This document shows, piece after piece, positions 46,180 to 59,250 of a stretch of 64,000 bases of DNA; positions within the stretch are counted from its first letter, which is position 1, and every line of letters begins with the position of its first letter. The notes under the pieces were generated by a model, which had not been told where the DNA came from, searched no databases, and saw only the letters and a program-made list of their open reading frames with translations. The position numbers and the translations under genes were made by a program. Origin of the DNA: Nageia nagi. Its lineage: Eukaryota > Pinophyta. The stretch is taken from positions 128,898,001-128,962,000 of the forward strand of contig JBITNC010000001.1 in NCBI GenBank assembly GCA_050084985.1. The letters run 5' to 3'.

Positions 46180-46405
46180 TTTTTTTGATGCCTCAGTTGA
46201 TGCATTAGTTGATGTATTAATTGATGCATCAACTAAGGCATCATGCATCAAATGAGGTATAAATTAAGGTATCATGCATCAATTGATGCATCAACTAAGA
46301 TGTTAATTGAGACATCATGCATCAACTATTGCATCATTTGACACATAATTTGATGTATCAGGTGATGTATTTGATTGCATCAAATAATGCATCAAGTGAT
46401 ACATG
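46180..46405. repeat. Palindrome-rich TGATGCATCA repeat patch
   Basis: The self-complementary word TGATGCATCA and close variants (TTGATGCATCAACTAA, GGCATCATGCATCAA) occur over a dozen times in ~225 bases, with both strands reading alike. No coding frame. Confidence 0.8.
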
Positions 46406-46540
46406 GAATTGAAAAAAAAAAGATATAGCTCACGTATGATCTGCTATCGATTGTTGATGCATTCTTTTTATTAATGGTCAATTTTTAATAACATGAATAA
46501 TACCATTGATGAGTGAATAAAGGAGATTACCCTTTATAAT

Positions 46541-46678
46541 GGCATTTTTGGCAATGTAGATCTGTAGGATTTGAAGACATATTGAAGGCATTTTTAGTGA
46601 TGTAGGTCTATAGGAGTTGAAGACATGTTGAATGCATTTTTGGCAATGCAAGTCTATAGGAGCTAAAGACATATTGAA
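46541..46678. repeat. 46-bp tandem repeat, three copies
   Basis: Units start at 46541, 46587 and 46633 with exact 46-base spacing; each holds GGCATTTTTGGCAATG and 'gaagacatattgaa' variants. Confidence 0.85.
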
Positions 46679-46724
46679 GGTATTAGTATTTTGGTGTATG
46701 CCCATGAAATTTTTAGCTGTATGA

Positions 46725-46960
46725 TCAAATGACACATCTTCTCATGGAATATGATAATTTCAAGTTACCAAAGACATGGCTTTCCTCAATAGGAATTGAA
46801 ACTATTTCACCAAATGAAATAAACACCAACAAAAGTCCAACCAAATGAATTCACATTTCCCAACATCTTGAAAGCATACACCAAATTGAGAGATTTGTAA
46901 AAGGGTTTATACATACATAAATCAAATTTTTATCAAATGTTATGTAGAGATCATAACTCC
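46725..46960. repeat. Dispersed repeat copy 3
   Basis: Shares 'accaaagacatggctttcc', 'tccaaccaaatgaattcac', 'aaagcatacaccaaattg' and 'gggtttatacata' with 40600-40960, and the first part with 17765-17885. Confidence 0.65.
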
Positions 46961-48770
46961 CTCATTACTTAGTCTTTTTTTTAATACTATAAAAATATCT
47001 AAGTACCCATTTTTGCAAGAAAGCTCTCCTTCAAATTTCACATGATTCTGAAGCATGATAATTATGAAGCATCACTAATTCTAAAGCTTCATTCCAATTC
47101 AAAAGCTCTTAGGTTCTCAAAGGATTTTGAAATGTGAACTATTCTAGAATTATGAAGCTTCCTTGATTAGGCTTGATTCTAGGATTGCACTTCTCTGAAG
47201 TTGATTGCAATTCTTATGTTAGTAGTACTAAGGTACCATACATGATTTTGGATCTATTTCTAAATAATATTGAGATATAAATTTTTACCCCTTTTATTGC
47301 TCTTACAAAGACACAAATCATTAGATCTTCACATAAAATGTACAATAAAATTAAATAAAAAATTATGACATCTTAATCTATTTAGACTAATAAAACACAT
47401 TCAAATATGCAATCCTATTACTAGAGCATCTCTTATGGCATTAGAATAATGGTATTTTTATGTTAAAATGAGGCCATTATTTTCTCTCATCATTTCCCCA
47501 CACTTAAATATGTTGTAGCTCTTGATGCAACCAAATCTCTTCATGCTAATTCCAAAAGATCACTAAAATCAAGTCCCTTGATAGCTTCTCAATCATGTGT
47601 TTGTAGTAGACTACTACCATGATTGCTTAATCAAAAAATGATTGAACATTTCTCCAAAATTTATCAATAATTATGCTCCATGTCATCTAATATTGGTAAC
47701 TTAACTATCTTATTTTACTTTCTCAAAAGTTATTAGAGTATCCTTAGGTATTTTAGTCGTTTGAAATGAATAGCCTATGGCTACATATATTTGCTCCAGC
47801 ATTAAACCTGTTTAGTTACTCAATAAATGAAAATTTCCACATCAGTAGTAACATAATGAACATTCCTAACACACAAGTCCATTTATGATTGAAATACATA
47901 ATGGACAGTTTACTTGCAACTCATGCTCATACAGATACATACTACCCTTAATGTTGCTTAATTTTATAATCATCTCATTTCTATGATTTACTAAAGCAAT
48001 TCTAACTGAAGAGCAATTCTTTATTGACTATCCCAAATCATGTGATATATGTAGTGTATTTAAAAATATACACTACTATTTTTAATGTACTTAAGAAGTT
48101 CAATCCTTCATAAATCTATATGTTTATGATATGTTATGTGCACTGACATTATAATTTCAACACTTATCAACATCATCTATTTGCACATATAGTCCATATC
48201 CACATTAAATAAAATATGGTTGCTTCCTATTATTGAAAACAAGGTATGGTGATCTTAATAGTAGAACTGATATTTATATCATAATGTAGTAATCATCACA
48301 TTGCATCTCCAAGTATTGACTATCATCTTTTGTATCCCAAGCTAAAGGACCATGGTAGTTGAAAACTGTAGTATTGTTCTTCAATATTTGAAAACTATTG
48401 TATTAATACATGCTAATCTAAAATTGACTCATGATATTCTATGACAAATCTAATATTTATACATGAATTTACCTTTATAATGTAACTTTAGCTCACCAAT
48501 CGAATACTCAATATCAATAAGCCTCAAAACATCCTCAAACTGATGCATGTGAATCCCCACATATATGATCTTAATTTGCATAATGTCCTTATAATATGCT
48601 AGACTTGTATATCCTCTTAGACTCATACTTTAATCCCAACATCCTACTATAGTAAGAAATAAAGTGCCTTACATAATAAATTATGTGAAATACAATAAGA
48701 TCAGTATTAAGAAGCCCTTTAAAGACTCCTCTATAACAGGGCAAAGTACTCTTACCATTTGATACTTTGT
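46961..48770. other. AT-rich DNA without recognised genes
   Basis: Only scattered short frames; nothing with a family signature. Confidence 0.5.
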
Positions 48771-48779
48771 AATCATGTT

Positions 48780-49150
48780 CACCAAACATACCATCATATA
48801 TACTTAATTTATCCACTGTCTTTTCAAAAAATCCATTTTATGCATGTTACACAATCCTTTCATTTTATAAAACTACATTTTGATGAGGTATGATCATATT
48901 ACTGATGTTTTAATGGTTCAAAATGACCAATGTTATTCACAAGATAATCAACAAAATGATTTTCTTGTTTGAGTTGTTAACATCCAAAATCAAAATAATT
49001 GGTGGATTTCATATGAAGGATGCCATTAACTATCATAAAATTCATAATACAATCTTATGTTTCTCATGGATAGATGTATTACATTTTATTGCACATTGAT
49101 GAGGCATTTTGTCTAACAATCCATTGACACTTTTTGAATGAGAAACCTAA
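48780..49150 (-). pseudogene. Weak PPR remnant
   Basis: Minus-strand pieces NERIV-stop-HA-stop-NGFFEKTVDKL (about 48800-48910) and LLDKMPHQ (about 49110) resemble the W-N-x-I-x-G-Y-x-Q-N-G and L-F-D-K-M-P segments of PPR motifs. Heavily broken; the call rests on order and similarity to the better copies at 39-42 kb. Confidence 0.35.
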
Positions 49151-51861
49151 TGTATATATATACTTATGGAGATAACTATGACTAATATATAGATACAATA
49201 AATATACCCTTACATTCAATGGACATATCTCTTCAATATCATTTCAATGAGCTTAAGATCATAAAAATCAAACATCTATAGCAAAATTTACATGCTTTTA
49301 AAGTTTTTTCTGTTGTCATATTTGGTGAAGAAAATCAGAAATTTTCAAAGTTATTCATGCTTTTAAATTGAAAAAATTAGTATCCAATTTATATATACTA
49401 TAAATATCTTTTAATACCTTTCTAACAAGTATATAAAAAAAAAAACAAAACAAATATGTACAACATAAGTTACTTGTGTTTGAAGTTGGTTGTCCTATTT
49501 GCATTCTTGGAAAAACAAAAATAGTGCCCAACAAATTTTTGTTTCAATTGTGGCTTTAAATTGCACTTGAACCTTTGCTTATATTCAAAATTAATCATTT
49601 ATATATTAAAATAGATTAAAATTTATTGAGGTTTCAACTCTCCACTTATGACAGTCATGAAACTGTATTTACATTATGTAATGTACTAAAACCATGCATG
49701 TGCCTCTTATGTGTCCATTCTTGTATACTTGTTATCCATGCTTCTACAATAATAATATATTATGAACAACCATATTTACATTTTTTACCTGTGTTGTCAT
49801 CCTTTTGTGCACACTTTATACCATAAATGCAAAAATAACTATCTTGGTTTATGAAAACCTTAATAGTTTTAATAGTTATGAATCCTTATCAGAGGTTACA
49901 TTGGAGAACTTGTAAAAATTGACTAAAGAGGAGTTAAGGTCTCAAAATACATCCAATGGTATCATTAATTACCAAAACATATAAGGTATAAATTTTGAGG
50001 CATATGGAAAAATATCTGAATAGTTATAGTCTTTGAAAAAATATAATTTCTCTTTTTTTTTTATGGTAGAAAATAACACAACAAAATAGTTATAAGAGCA
50101 AACTTGATGGGCAAACTTGAAGCAACTCTAAATAAGTTAAAGATTTAAAATTATACCATAGATAATACATATAATTTAGAACACATGGTTCAAATTTTAG
50201 TACATTTAGATTCATGGTTCAATAGATATAAGCTCTACAAAATGGAATTCAGACACTTCTACATAATAAGAAAAAGTTTGAAAAATGACAATTACAATCA
50301 ATTTTTTTATAAGATTTTTTGCTTTTTTCGACATGAATTGTAATAGGGAATATGAAGTGTACATAATATAAAATACATTTCAACTCCCCCTAACTTAGAC
50401 ATTTGCATATCCTCATGTAGACCATGAAATTGTGTCTACATTAGGTATATGGTCAAACTGTTCTCAAGATTTTGAACAATTTTCAACATGCACTTAACTC
50501 AATGATCTGATTTAACAACTTATACCATTTCCATAACTTAGAATCATTTTTTAATAAGTTTAATCATCAACAAACTTCCCTCAAAGTGATAAAAATATCA
50601 AAAACCTATGTTGTGCATTCTCAGTGTGGAATCATGAAAATGGATAGTCAACAATAATTCCCTTACATTACATAAATTTAAAATTTATCAGTTGTTTACT
50701 TATGTTAACTATTCTCCCACACTTTTAGACATATTCAGTAGAACACTTTACCATATACTTTAGATATTTTTGACATTACCATATATTTTAGCTAGAATTT
50801 ACATAGAAAAATGATTTTAGAGGCTATCTTGCTGGATGAATTGGAAGAAACTCCAAAGGAGTTAGAAGCTAAAATTGAAACCATGGAAAATAGATACCAA
50901 ATACTCTACATGTTTTGAATTTAAATTAATTTGGACATCTTTAATAAAAAATATAGGTTCTACAAAATGGCTTCTAATACTTTTTTTTAGCTAGGCAAAA
51001 CTTGGTACAACCTAAGGTAGCATTGGATGGCTCAACAAACTCTCACCCTTAGCATTGGTATCTGCTCACAAAATATGCTACAATCCAAAATGATTTTTAA
51101 AATCTACTATAATTCAAAAACAATGCATATTTTTTTTTTCTATTTTGGTTAAAAATGAAATATATATCAATACAAAGTGCCACAACTCTATTTTTAGTAA
51201 TCTAATAACATCTTAACTCTATATAGACCTTCCCAATACAACAAGATCTCTCATCTATATGTCAAAAATTTAAAAAATAGTAGAGTAATCTTGAGTAAAA
51301 GAAAATTGATTTACCAAATTCTACTGCTGATCCATACCTTATTCTGATGGCTGCATACACATTGTGTCTTATGGACTAAAGCTACTTTCTTAATGAACTT
51401 ATGGTATTATTTTGGGCTCTCATATTATAATGCATATCTATCAAATGAGAATGCATAACACTTACTTATTCTATGTATGGAGTAAAAACTTGGATGTTGG
51501 AATCAACTCAAAAACTAGTATTTCATTCACTAAAGATAAGAATGACCCCATCATAGCAAAAATGAAAAAGGATAAAATTGATTGCATTAATATTTTAAAC
51601 ATTAAATGTGGAACATGATAACTCTATGCAATTTGGGAATATTGTTCATTGGATGGAGGAAATGAAAGTGTTGTGGAATCAAATAATAGAGTATAGGAGT
51701 GTGAGTCTTTAGCCTTATTGAGCATAGAAGAAGTTAAGAGAAGAGGGTACTAAGTTGGTGACTAGGCAATATCATTTTGAATAGCATAATTCTTCTCTTT
51801 CCCATGAATTTCTTGAAAAAGGTACCCTTTAAAAAAGGCTTATTTTTATGACTTATGTAGA
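49151..51861. other. AT-rich DNA without recognised genes
   Basis: No convincing ORF. A diverged pair of ~70-base segments ('gaagcaactctaaataagtt' near 50118 and 'gaagaaactccaaaggagtt' near 50845) suggests an old duplication about 0.7 kb apart. Confidence 0.4.
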
Positions 51862-52085
51862 AAAGATCTTCAATAGTTCCTACATGTGATTTCTACAAAG
51901 TCATCCTTATTGTCGAAAGATAACTACAATCATCAGTTGAATGATATTGATCACAAATGTTGCAAACTAGAGTTTTTGTAGAATAGTAACCACCAATTAT
52001 ATTTTCCTTTGTAGAAATGACTACTTCTTGATTTTTCTCAACCTCCATTCTTCTTTGAATTCTTTGTACAAGCTTGGGGGTTTTT
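51862..52085 (-). pseudogene. Zinc-knuckle fragment, probably retroelement gag
   Basis: The minus strand reads KLVQRIQRRMEVEKNQEVVI, then STKENIIGGYYSTKTLVCN and CNICDQYHSTDDCSYLST. The last is a C-x2-C-x3-H-x4-C set, one residue short of the CCHC zinc knuckle of gag proteins, within a basic/charged context. I cannot name the element family. Confidence 0.35.
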
Positions 52086-53605
52086 ATGGTATTTTGTTAT
52101 AGATCTTGACCCTATTTTAAAGGAAATCTTATAGCTAATAACTAGAAATGAAGCAAAATTAAACACTCAATATACTAAACATAGTTTACCAATAGTTCTT
52201 TTTAGAGTTCAAATATAGATAGTTACACATGACTACCCAACTTCAGTGGGATTCAAAGAACAAGCACATCATCTAATTAACCATGAAACCATGGAGATAT
52301 TGAGTTGTGATTCAATGCTAAAATATCCTTAATATTCCTTAATATATTATTTCTAGTCAATAGGATCACAATGTAATGCTCCAAATGAATACTTGTACTA
52401 AATGCACCTTTCCTCAACCAATGAATGCAAAAAATGGTGAATTTACAAATAATACACATTCACAATGATCATAAATGGAAAACCAACCTAAAAAAATATT
52501 CAAAACCCCAATACTTGGACATATATGCCAATCACACAATAAAAATGATATCCTAATGCCCTCTGATGTATATTAATGGTGTATAATGTAAATATAATAT
52601 AATCAAGCCTATAGGGTTGATGTTGATCTCATAGGAGCCAAATTGGGGCATATCATAAACAAACCACACATTGAATACATAATCAAAACCATGGGAAAGA
52701 TGAACCTCCTTAGAACCTAAATCCACACCTGCAAAGGAGCCTCCTTGAATCCTAGTGAACCATTGAAGGTAGGGATTGGTCCTCAGATGCCATTGAATGG
52801 GTTATATGCTCCACCTAACCATAAATGAATGGGATCCCTCAGTCCAAAGACCCTCTAGATGCTTTTTCTAGGATAAAACACTCAGCACTACTAAGTTTGG
52901 ATAAGTCCTATGGATAGAAGAGAAGTAATAATATTATTATGATATGTCTAAATGAGATCCCCTTGAGTATTTATAATCTACATTCAATAGTTCAACTTGA
53001 AGTCATCCATAAGCCTTCTAATCCAATGTTGGGCATTTGGAGGAGTTCGGTGACTTAACGCACTGTTATGATGACCCAAAATGCCAATGCTACAATATAA
53101 GGCATAGTAATACCAACATGGGTTCCTAGTTACCCTTAAGTGCCAACATAAGGTTCTTGGATTTCTAGTAAGATAACATTAAGGTGTGGAGACCTCCCAA
53201 AGGTGGCTCAAGCATGACATTCATCCTAGAACTCTAAAATGCATTGGGATTCCCATAACTTGGGATCTCCATCCTACAAAATACTAACATGACTACTTTA
53301 AAAGAGAGACATCCTACTAGGGGCTCACAAGTGGGGTCCACATGACCCAATATATCTCTTGTCCTAAGTTATAAACACAAACATGACCAAATACAAGGGA
53401 TATATCTAATATATCTACTTGACAAGTACAAAATGGCACTATAGTATAAAAGGGATATCACACACAACTAATCTTTCCCATTCTATTTTATTCCCCAACC
53501 TAAGGAAGTATGGTAGACACTACTTATATATAGTGCTAGAAAAAATCTCATCAAAGAATTCCTAAAAATTAATCTTCATTAAAACCATGTTCCCCTATGT
53601 ATATT
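52086..53605. other. Unassigned sequence
   Basis: Slightly richer in G+C from about 52700 to 53350 but with no ORF, repeat or motif that I recognise. Confidence 0.4.
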
Positions 53606-53809
53606 TGTAGACACCTAAAAATGTCCCTTTTTAACTAGTAAACATTGAAATAATCATAACTCTTTGTGAAAATATAAAATAGGTTTAAAAACCATATTAT
53701 TGGATAGATCTCATTGAGTACATGCAAAATAAGTGGTCACATGACCCCTTTTCGATAAAATTTGGCTATTTGATGATCATTTTAATATTATTATAAAAAT
53801 TGAAAATCA

Positions 53810-53881
53810 GTCGCTAGCGACCCAAAACAATCGCCGGCATTTTAGGATGATCATCGGCATTTGCCTAGTAATCACTAGTGA
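53810..53881. repeat. Cluster of short perfect palindromes
   Basis: GTCGCTAGCGAC (53810-53821), GCCGGC (53833-53838), GATGATCATC (53846-53855) and TCACTAGTGA (53872-53881) follow each other within 72 bases in an otherwise AT-rich LTR. Confidence 0.75.
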
Positions 53882-54060
53882 CTCTGTAACAGCCAAATAG
53901 AAACCAAAAATAGTAAAAAAAAATTGTAAAGTCTCATTCTTTTGAGATGCTGAGAATAGAGGGGGTCAGTTACGACCTACGGTGGCATTTGATTCCAACC
54001 TCCCTTGCTATGATAAGCTTTGACTCCCCCTTACCAGCCTTGGAAAATCTCATCCAAAAA

Positions 54061-54071
54061 TATATAAATAC
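54061..54071 (+). promoter_or_regulatory. TATA box of the 53.6-kb LTR
   Basis: TATATAAATAC, in a suitable mid-LTR position on the plus strand. Confidence 0.5.
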
Positions 54072-54604
54072 AAGCCAAAACAAAGCAATAGGAGACCCAT
54101 TTTGGAGTAAGGAAATGCTGCTACGATTTTGATAGAATGTTACTATGATTTTCGATAGAATGTTGCTACGATTTTGATAGTATAAAGATGCCTATGTTCT
54201 ATGAATTATTTCCTTCTCTTTTAGTTATTGAATAATTATTCTATGTTGCATGATTAATATGTGAACAGGTATGGTGTGATACTTTATCTTTTAGTGTGTT
54301 TGTAGGGTCCAAAGACATTAAAGATAGAACAAAGAATGTTGAAGCATTGCTGATGCACTCTCTTTAGATAAAAGGATCATAATTCAACCTAGAAAATTAG
54401 ATTTAAATCATTGTTATAAAGATCATCTTGTGCAGGGCATAAGATCTCTGTAAAAGACTCCCAAAAGCTATTATAAAATTCAAAAAGTAATATATTTGTT
54501 CACACAACTATTGAGGTCTTCATGGAGAATAATAAAATTAGTATTTTGTTTTAAATCTGATTTGTCTTTATCTGTGCACAGGGTTGTTTTTCATGATCAC
54601 ATTT

Positions 54605-54620
54605 TGGCGCTAGAAGGATG
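54605..54620 (+). other. PBS-like site after the LTR
   Basis: TGGCGCTAGAAGGATG begins with the TGG expected for a site complementary to a tRNA 3' end. I do not assign the tRNA. Confidence 0.5.
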
Positions 54621-55360
54621 GCTCCTCCCAATAATTGCAAGATGTGGTGATAGTTGTATCTTTCCAATTTGATAATTTTTGGTCATATCTTGCATATTAT
54701 CTTATGTTTGATTATTTGTTTGTATGAATTTCAGGTTCAATCTTGTTGGTGAAAGATCTTCTTAATGATCTGATTCAAACACGTAGAAAACGAGCGATCA
54801 AGATGAGGTAGGCTACTTCTTTCCATCTCTTTGTTTAGATCCTACATGTCAAAATACAAACTTTTGTTAGAATATAGATAATTAAATTGATTAGAGTAAA
54901 TCAAATAATTTACAACTCTTAAGATAAAAAGGTATAATATAAACATATTTTAGTGATGCATACATATCATATAATAGAGTATATAATAATTAAAAAAAAA
55001 ATCTGAAATTTACATTCTAAAAGTGTAAATTCTATAATTAAAAAAAAAAAAAAACATAAATAAATAAAATGCTATTTACGGTTCAACATAAATCTTAATA
55101 ATACATATATTTTGTCAAATAAACTGACAAATTAAACATCTTTGCCATAAATTTTATATTTAGCTGCTACTGTTAAAGCATCAATATCACCTTTTGAATA
55201 TAACTAGATGATCGGCTCCTGAGATAAGAAGAGAATTAAATCCTAACATTATCAAGAATAAGAGCCCCAATTTGCTACAGGGAAATATTAAGAACCAAAG
55301 AAGGGTCTTTACAAGAAATTCCTGCAATCATATATTTTAACACCTAATTAGTAGTATAGT
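54621..55360 (+). other. Presumed leader after the PBS
   Basis: Contains one short open stretch (54734-54812, GSILLVKDLLNDLIQTRRKR) preceded by a TTTCAG and followed by GTAGG, resembling a small exon, but with no family match. The rest is AT-rich; a TAAA/AATA microsatellite ends it near 55370. Confidence 0.35.
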
Positions 55361-56690
55361 CTAATAAATAAATAAATAAATAAGAGATTTATAGCTCCTA
55401 GCCACTCGACCTGCATGGATGCATGCTAGTAGAATACATACAAAGGATATGCAGTGAGATTGGGTTCCCATGTACTCCATCAGATCCAAGAGTTTTCTGC
55501 TGTAGCCAAGAAATACATAGTCTCTGATTATTGCAGCCAACAAAATTGTGTAAGCCCGGAGGAGCAAGCATACCCGACCTTCCCTAGAAATGAATGAATC
55601 TCAGGAGATGGAGATGACTAGAATAACCACCTTGCCATCTTAGGAGAAGTTCGAATCATGAGCCGATCAGAACACTAGGAAGAGAAGCAGAAAAGCAAAT
55701 CCCCACTTCAACCTCTTTGCATCCTCGCTCTTCTCTTCAATTGATTCCTGCCATTTCATAGGAGGTCTGATTATTCATCTCATTCTACCCAGATTTCTAC
55801 TTTTTCATAAACCTATTGGGTTTGATTCTGCATCCATTCCATAGTAGGGGAGTGGTGGGTATCTTCCTGCATCGTGCACCTTGTCAAAATAATAGACAGG
55901 CCTTTTGTATGATACCAAACACTCTCTACATGTTTATCAGGGCACCACAACCACAACATTTGATGAAAACCATTATCAGCTACTCGTTGATAGACGTCCA
56001 AACCTGCTTCTAAAAGCTCCATCGTGGAACATGTTGAACGCTAGCAAAGGTTGCAGAGTGTAGCCTTACTCTTCGTAATTTCCTCTACTTACAAGCCTCT
56101 AGGATCCTTTCCAGAAAACCCATTTGGTGCACTGCCTATGATCATCGCTGCCAATTAGACTGCATCTCGATGGGGCATTTTGTTAAACAATTAGTGCCCC
56201 TTTCAACGGATCTGTTCTGTGCATATCTCGAGATCATTACAGTCCATGAAACCGCATCCGTTAATGGTGCATCTTGCTAAACAATTTGCAGGCCCATTTA
56301 ACGCATACGTTTTGTGTTTATCCCGTGATTAGTGTAGTCTATGAAGCTGCCAAGGTACGGTGTCAATCAATCCATGAACCAATTCAATGTATCTATTTTT
56401 AGCATATCGAGCGATCAGAATAATTCCTTTGAACTGCAGTTTCACGAGGCACTTTCTCAACAATTTACGGGTTATTTCAACTCCTCTGTGTATATCCTAT
56501 AATTATTGTATCTTATCAGCAATTTGAATATTTCTTTACCTTCCACGCTTGGTATACGTGTCTGTAAGGGCATTCATGATCACAGCGACAGAATTCTGCT
56601 CCCAAAGATTCTTTGATATATTTATAAACCATTACAAATCGCCCAATTTCACGCAGGACTTGAAGACGATCTGGTTGCACTACGGGTGGT
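55361..56690 (-). pseudogene. PPR pseudogene, antisense to the gypsy gag
   Basis: GC-richer than its surroundings. Minus-strand motifs in order: SKNLWEQNSVAVIMNALTDT and YTKRG (about 56600), ARYAKNRYIEL, LFNKMPHRDAV and MIIGSAPNGFSGKD (about 56160), MELLEAGLDVYQRVADNGF (56022 down), and a final GYSRKLLDLMEYMGTQ with ISFVCILLACIHAGRV (55550-55410). The last is the typical C-terminal L-S motif pair before an E domain; no E or DYW domain follows. Frame changes and stops are frequent but the motif order is kept, so it is younger than the 39-42 kb PPR relic. Confidence 0.72.
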
Positions 56691-57480
56691 ATTAGTGGCT
56701 GTTAGTAATTTAACATTTAATTTTATATCTTCATTTTAAAACTTTTAGATTAATTTTTGAATTTTAAATTTTCAATTTAATATTTTAGATTAGATATTAA
56801 TTGAAAAAAACAATTTGTATATCAAATAAATTTTTATAAAATATCAAACATTAAAATATAAAGTAAGATATAAATTTAAAATGTTAAAATACAAATAATA
56901 AATATAAATAAATAGTAAATATAAATAGAAAATAAATTAATATAAATGCGTAAATACACAATAAAGTATATATGTTAAAATATAAAAAATTAAATTTAAT
57001 ATAAATACAAAATTTAAATAATAAAACATATAACTATTACATAAAATTTAAATTCAATACAAAGTATAAATATTAAAAATATAGAATATTAAAAATATAA
57101 AATAAATTTTTTTAATATAAATTAAAATAAAATTAAAATTAATCTAAAATTAAAAATCATAACATTAAACATTAGGATTAAAACATTAAATTAGAGTATC
57201 AAGATATTAAATATAAAAATTTAAAATGAAAACATAAATATAAAATATTAAAATAAAATTAATATAAAGTATAAAATTTCGGAATATTCTATATTATAAT
57301 TAGAACTTAATTATCAAACCAAAACAAATTTGACAATTTTATTATACAACCTAAAAAAAAAAAACCAATATTCAAATACTTAATGATATAATAGGTCCTA
57401 CAAAGGAATAGGTTTAAAAGATATTAAAAGTTGATTTTACTTAAGATTTTTCCTTTCAGCCCTTTGTGACAAATAGAAAC
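56691..57480. other. Almost pure A/T stretch
   Basis: About 750 bases made nearly only of A and T with TAAAATATAAA-type words and no ORF. It separates the PPR pseudogene from gag. Confidence 0.7.
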
Positions 57481-57561
57481 ATAGGCATGTGTCAGTCACT
57501 CTAGATCTATACAAATCTTGAGTTGTTGAGAACAATTAAAAGGCCTTTAAATTTTATCATT

Positions 57562-59250
57562 ATGAGGTTTGTCTTGGTTGCACTTTTAAATTATGTTCCT
57601 TTTTCTATCAAAATAAAACCAAAAATACAAAGACTATGTTCACATATTGACAAGTCAACCTTAGATACTTATTCTACTTCTAAGGTCGTGAAGAATGATT
57701 TTTATATCAACATTGAAAAGCTTTTACCATACTTAGCAGAGATAGAACAATGTACCATGCCTTTTATTCAATCCTTAGAGAGCCTTGTTAGATCCCATGA
57801 AGAGTTAGAGTATAGTTCTTCCATTCCTTTGCCCTCATCATGGGATGAGTTTGACACTGAAAATAATGAGCCCATCATAAAGATTGAAAACTCATCGACA
57901 CATCTCATTAAATTAAAATCTTATTGTGTATCTCTTTTTGAGAATATCAAATCTCATTACCCCGATATATCGATGGATGAAGCAAATATCACTGCTAAGG
58001 ATTATGACACAAGATCTTTTACTGAATCTTATGACCTCCAAAAGCTTGACACTTTGACATCCTCACCCTCGATTTGGAATGAATATGATATTGAAGATGA
58101 GGAGCTTGACATGAATCTTGAGGATCTTTTTGAATGTTCTATAGAATCACAATCTGATTCTCCTTCTCCTATTGAAATTGTAAGACCTCCAATCGAGTTT
58201 CATATATCTCATGATACTCCTGAGCTTGGTAATATGACTTCTTTATGCTCGCCACAAGAAAAAATTGAAGAATTTCATATAAAAAAGTTCTTAGATTGTC
58301 TTGTTGAACCAAAGGAGTTCCAATTGAAAAAAGAAATTTCTAAGACTAACATATATTAGCTTGTGAAAGAAAAACCATATAGAAAAACAACATATCATAG
58401 TGGTCATGCTAAAACACATTTCAATAAGGAGAAGTGTAATAAGAATATACTTAATACGCCTCTTCAGGTCCAAACAATTAAAGATAATTTTCAAGAAAAA
58501 TCCCATGAACAACAACAAGCATGTATTTCTCACAACCAACATGGGAAATTCTTCAACAAAATGAGGCAAGAGGAGATGGAACAAAAATATGAAATTCATA
58601 CCAACCAACATAATCAATCTTGGTCATAGTTATCATCTCCTCTCAGTCACCAGGCAAGTGGATATCAAAACTCTAATCTCGATCAACAAAGAGAATTACC
58701 TCTCAAGAGCTTAGATTATCAACCTCAAAGCCCCTCTTCACAAGCTAGGATAACTGACCCCACCTATCAAAAAACACCTCATAGGCCTAAGTCTTGTATG
58801 GAAGATTTTGGTAGAATGACCTTGTATTCAGTAAGAACCTCACAAACAACTCCTCAATGTAAGATCTCAAACAAATTCTTCTATGATCCTTACTCCTGTG
58901 AGAAACCGTCATCACAAGAAAAATGTAGAAAAGCTTTAGCTAAACAATTCAGGGTAGGAGAGATACCTTCTTTTACGGAGTTGGAGGCAAAGAGAAAAAA
59001 CATAGAAAGAGATTATGAAGAAACTATAAACTTTAGTAAAAGATATGAAGATGTTATACATAAGTTAGAAGAGGAAGCCAAACTTAAAGAAAAGAATATA
59101 GAACTCAAAGAAAAAGAAAAGTAAGAGCTTGAAAAACAACAACAAATTTTTGATAAGGTAAAATAAGAAGTTCGAGATAGTTGGTTACTTCACGAGAAGT
59201 CTCAATAAAATAAAGTACAACCATCTACAACTCTTAGAAATTTAATGTAA
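57562..59250 (+). pseudogene. N-terminal part of a gypsy gag-protease polyprotein
   Basis: The first ATG in frame is 57562; the open frame extends upstream to 57523 without ATG. The region is acidic and Ser-rich (WDEFDTENNE, WNEYDIEDEELDMNLEDLFE), then Gln-rich, and contains a coiled-coil-like segment (about 58960-59240, EAKRKNIERDYEE, HKLEEEAKLKEKNIELKEKE). Such long N-terminal extensions occur before the gag domain in some plant gypsy lineages. In-frame stops lie at 58357, 58627, 59122, 59164, 59206 and 59248. The last four are exactly 42 bases apart. No frameshift is needed to read on. Confidence 0.6.

Larger units (their letters stand above)
53606..54601 (+). repeat. Gypsy-type LTR, 996 bp
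   Basis: Starts TGTAGACACCTAAAAATG and ends CATGATCACA (TG...CA), is followed three bases later by TGGCGCTAGAAGGATGG in PBS position, and has a TATA box TATATAAATAC at 54061-54071. The start resembles that of many plant gypsy LTRs. The partner LTR is not in the window, so the boundaries rest on these signals only. A short tandem 'acgattttgatagaatgtt' array lies at 54121-54181. Confidence 0.6.
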
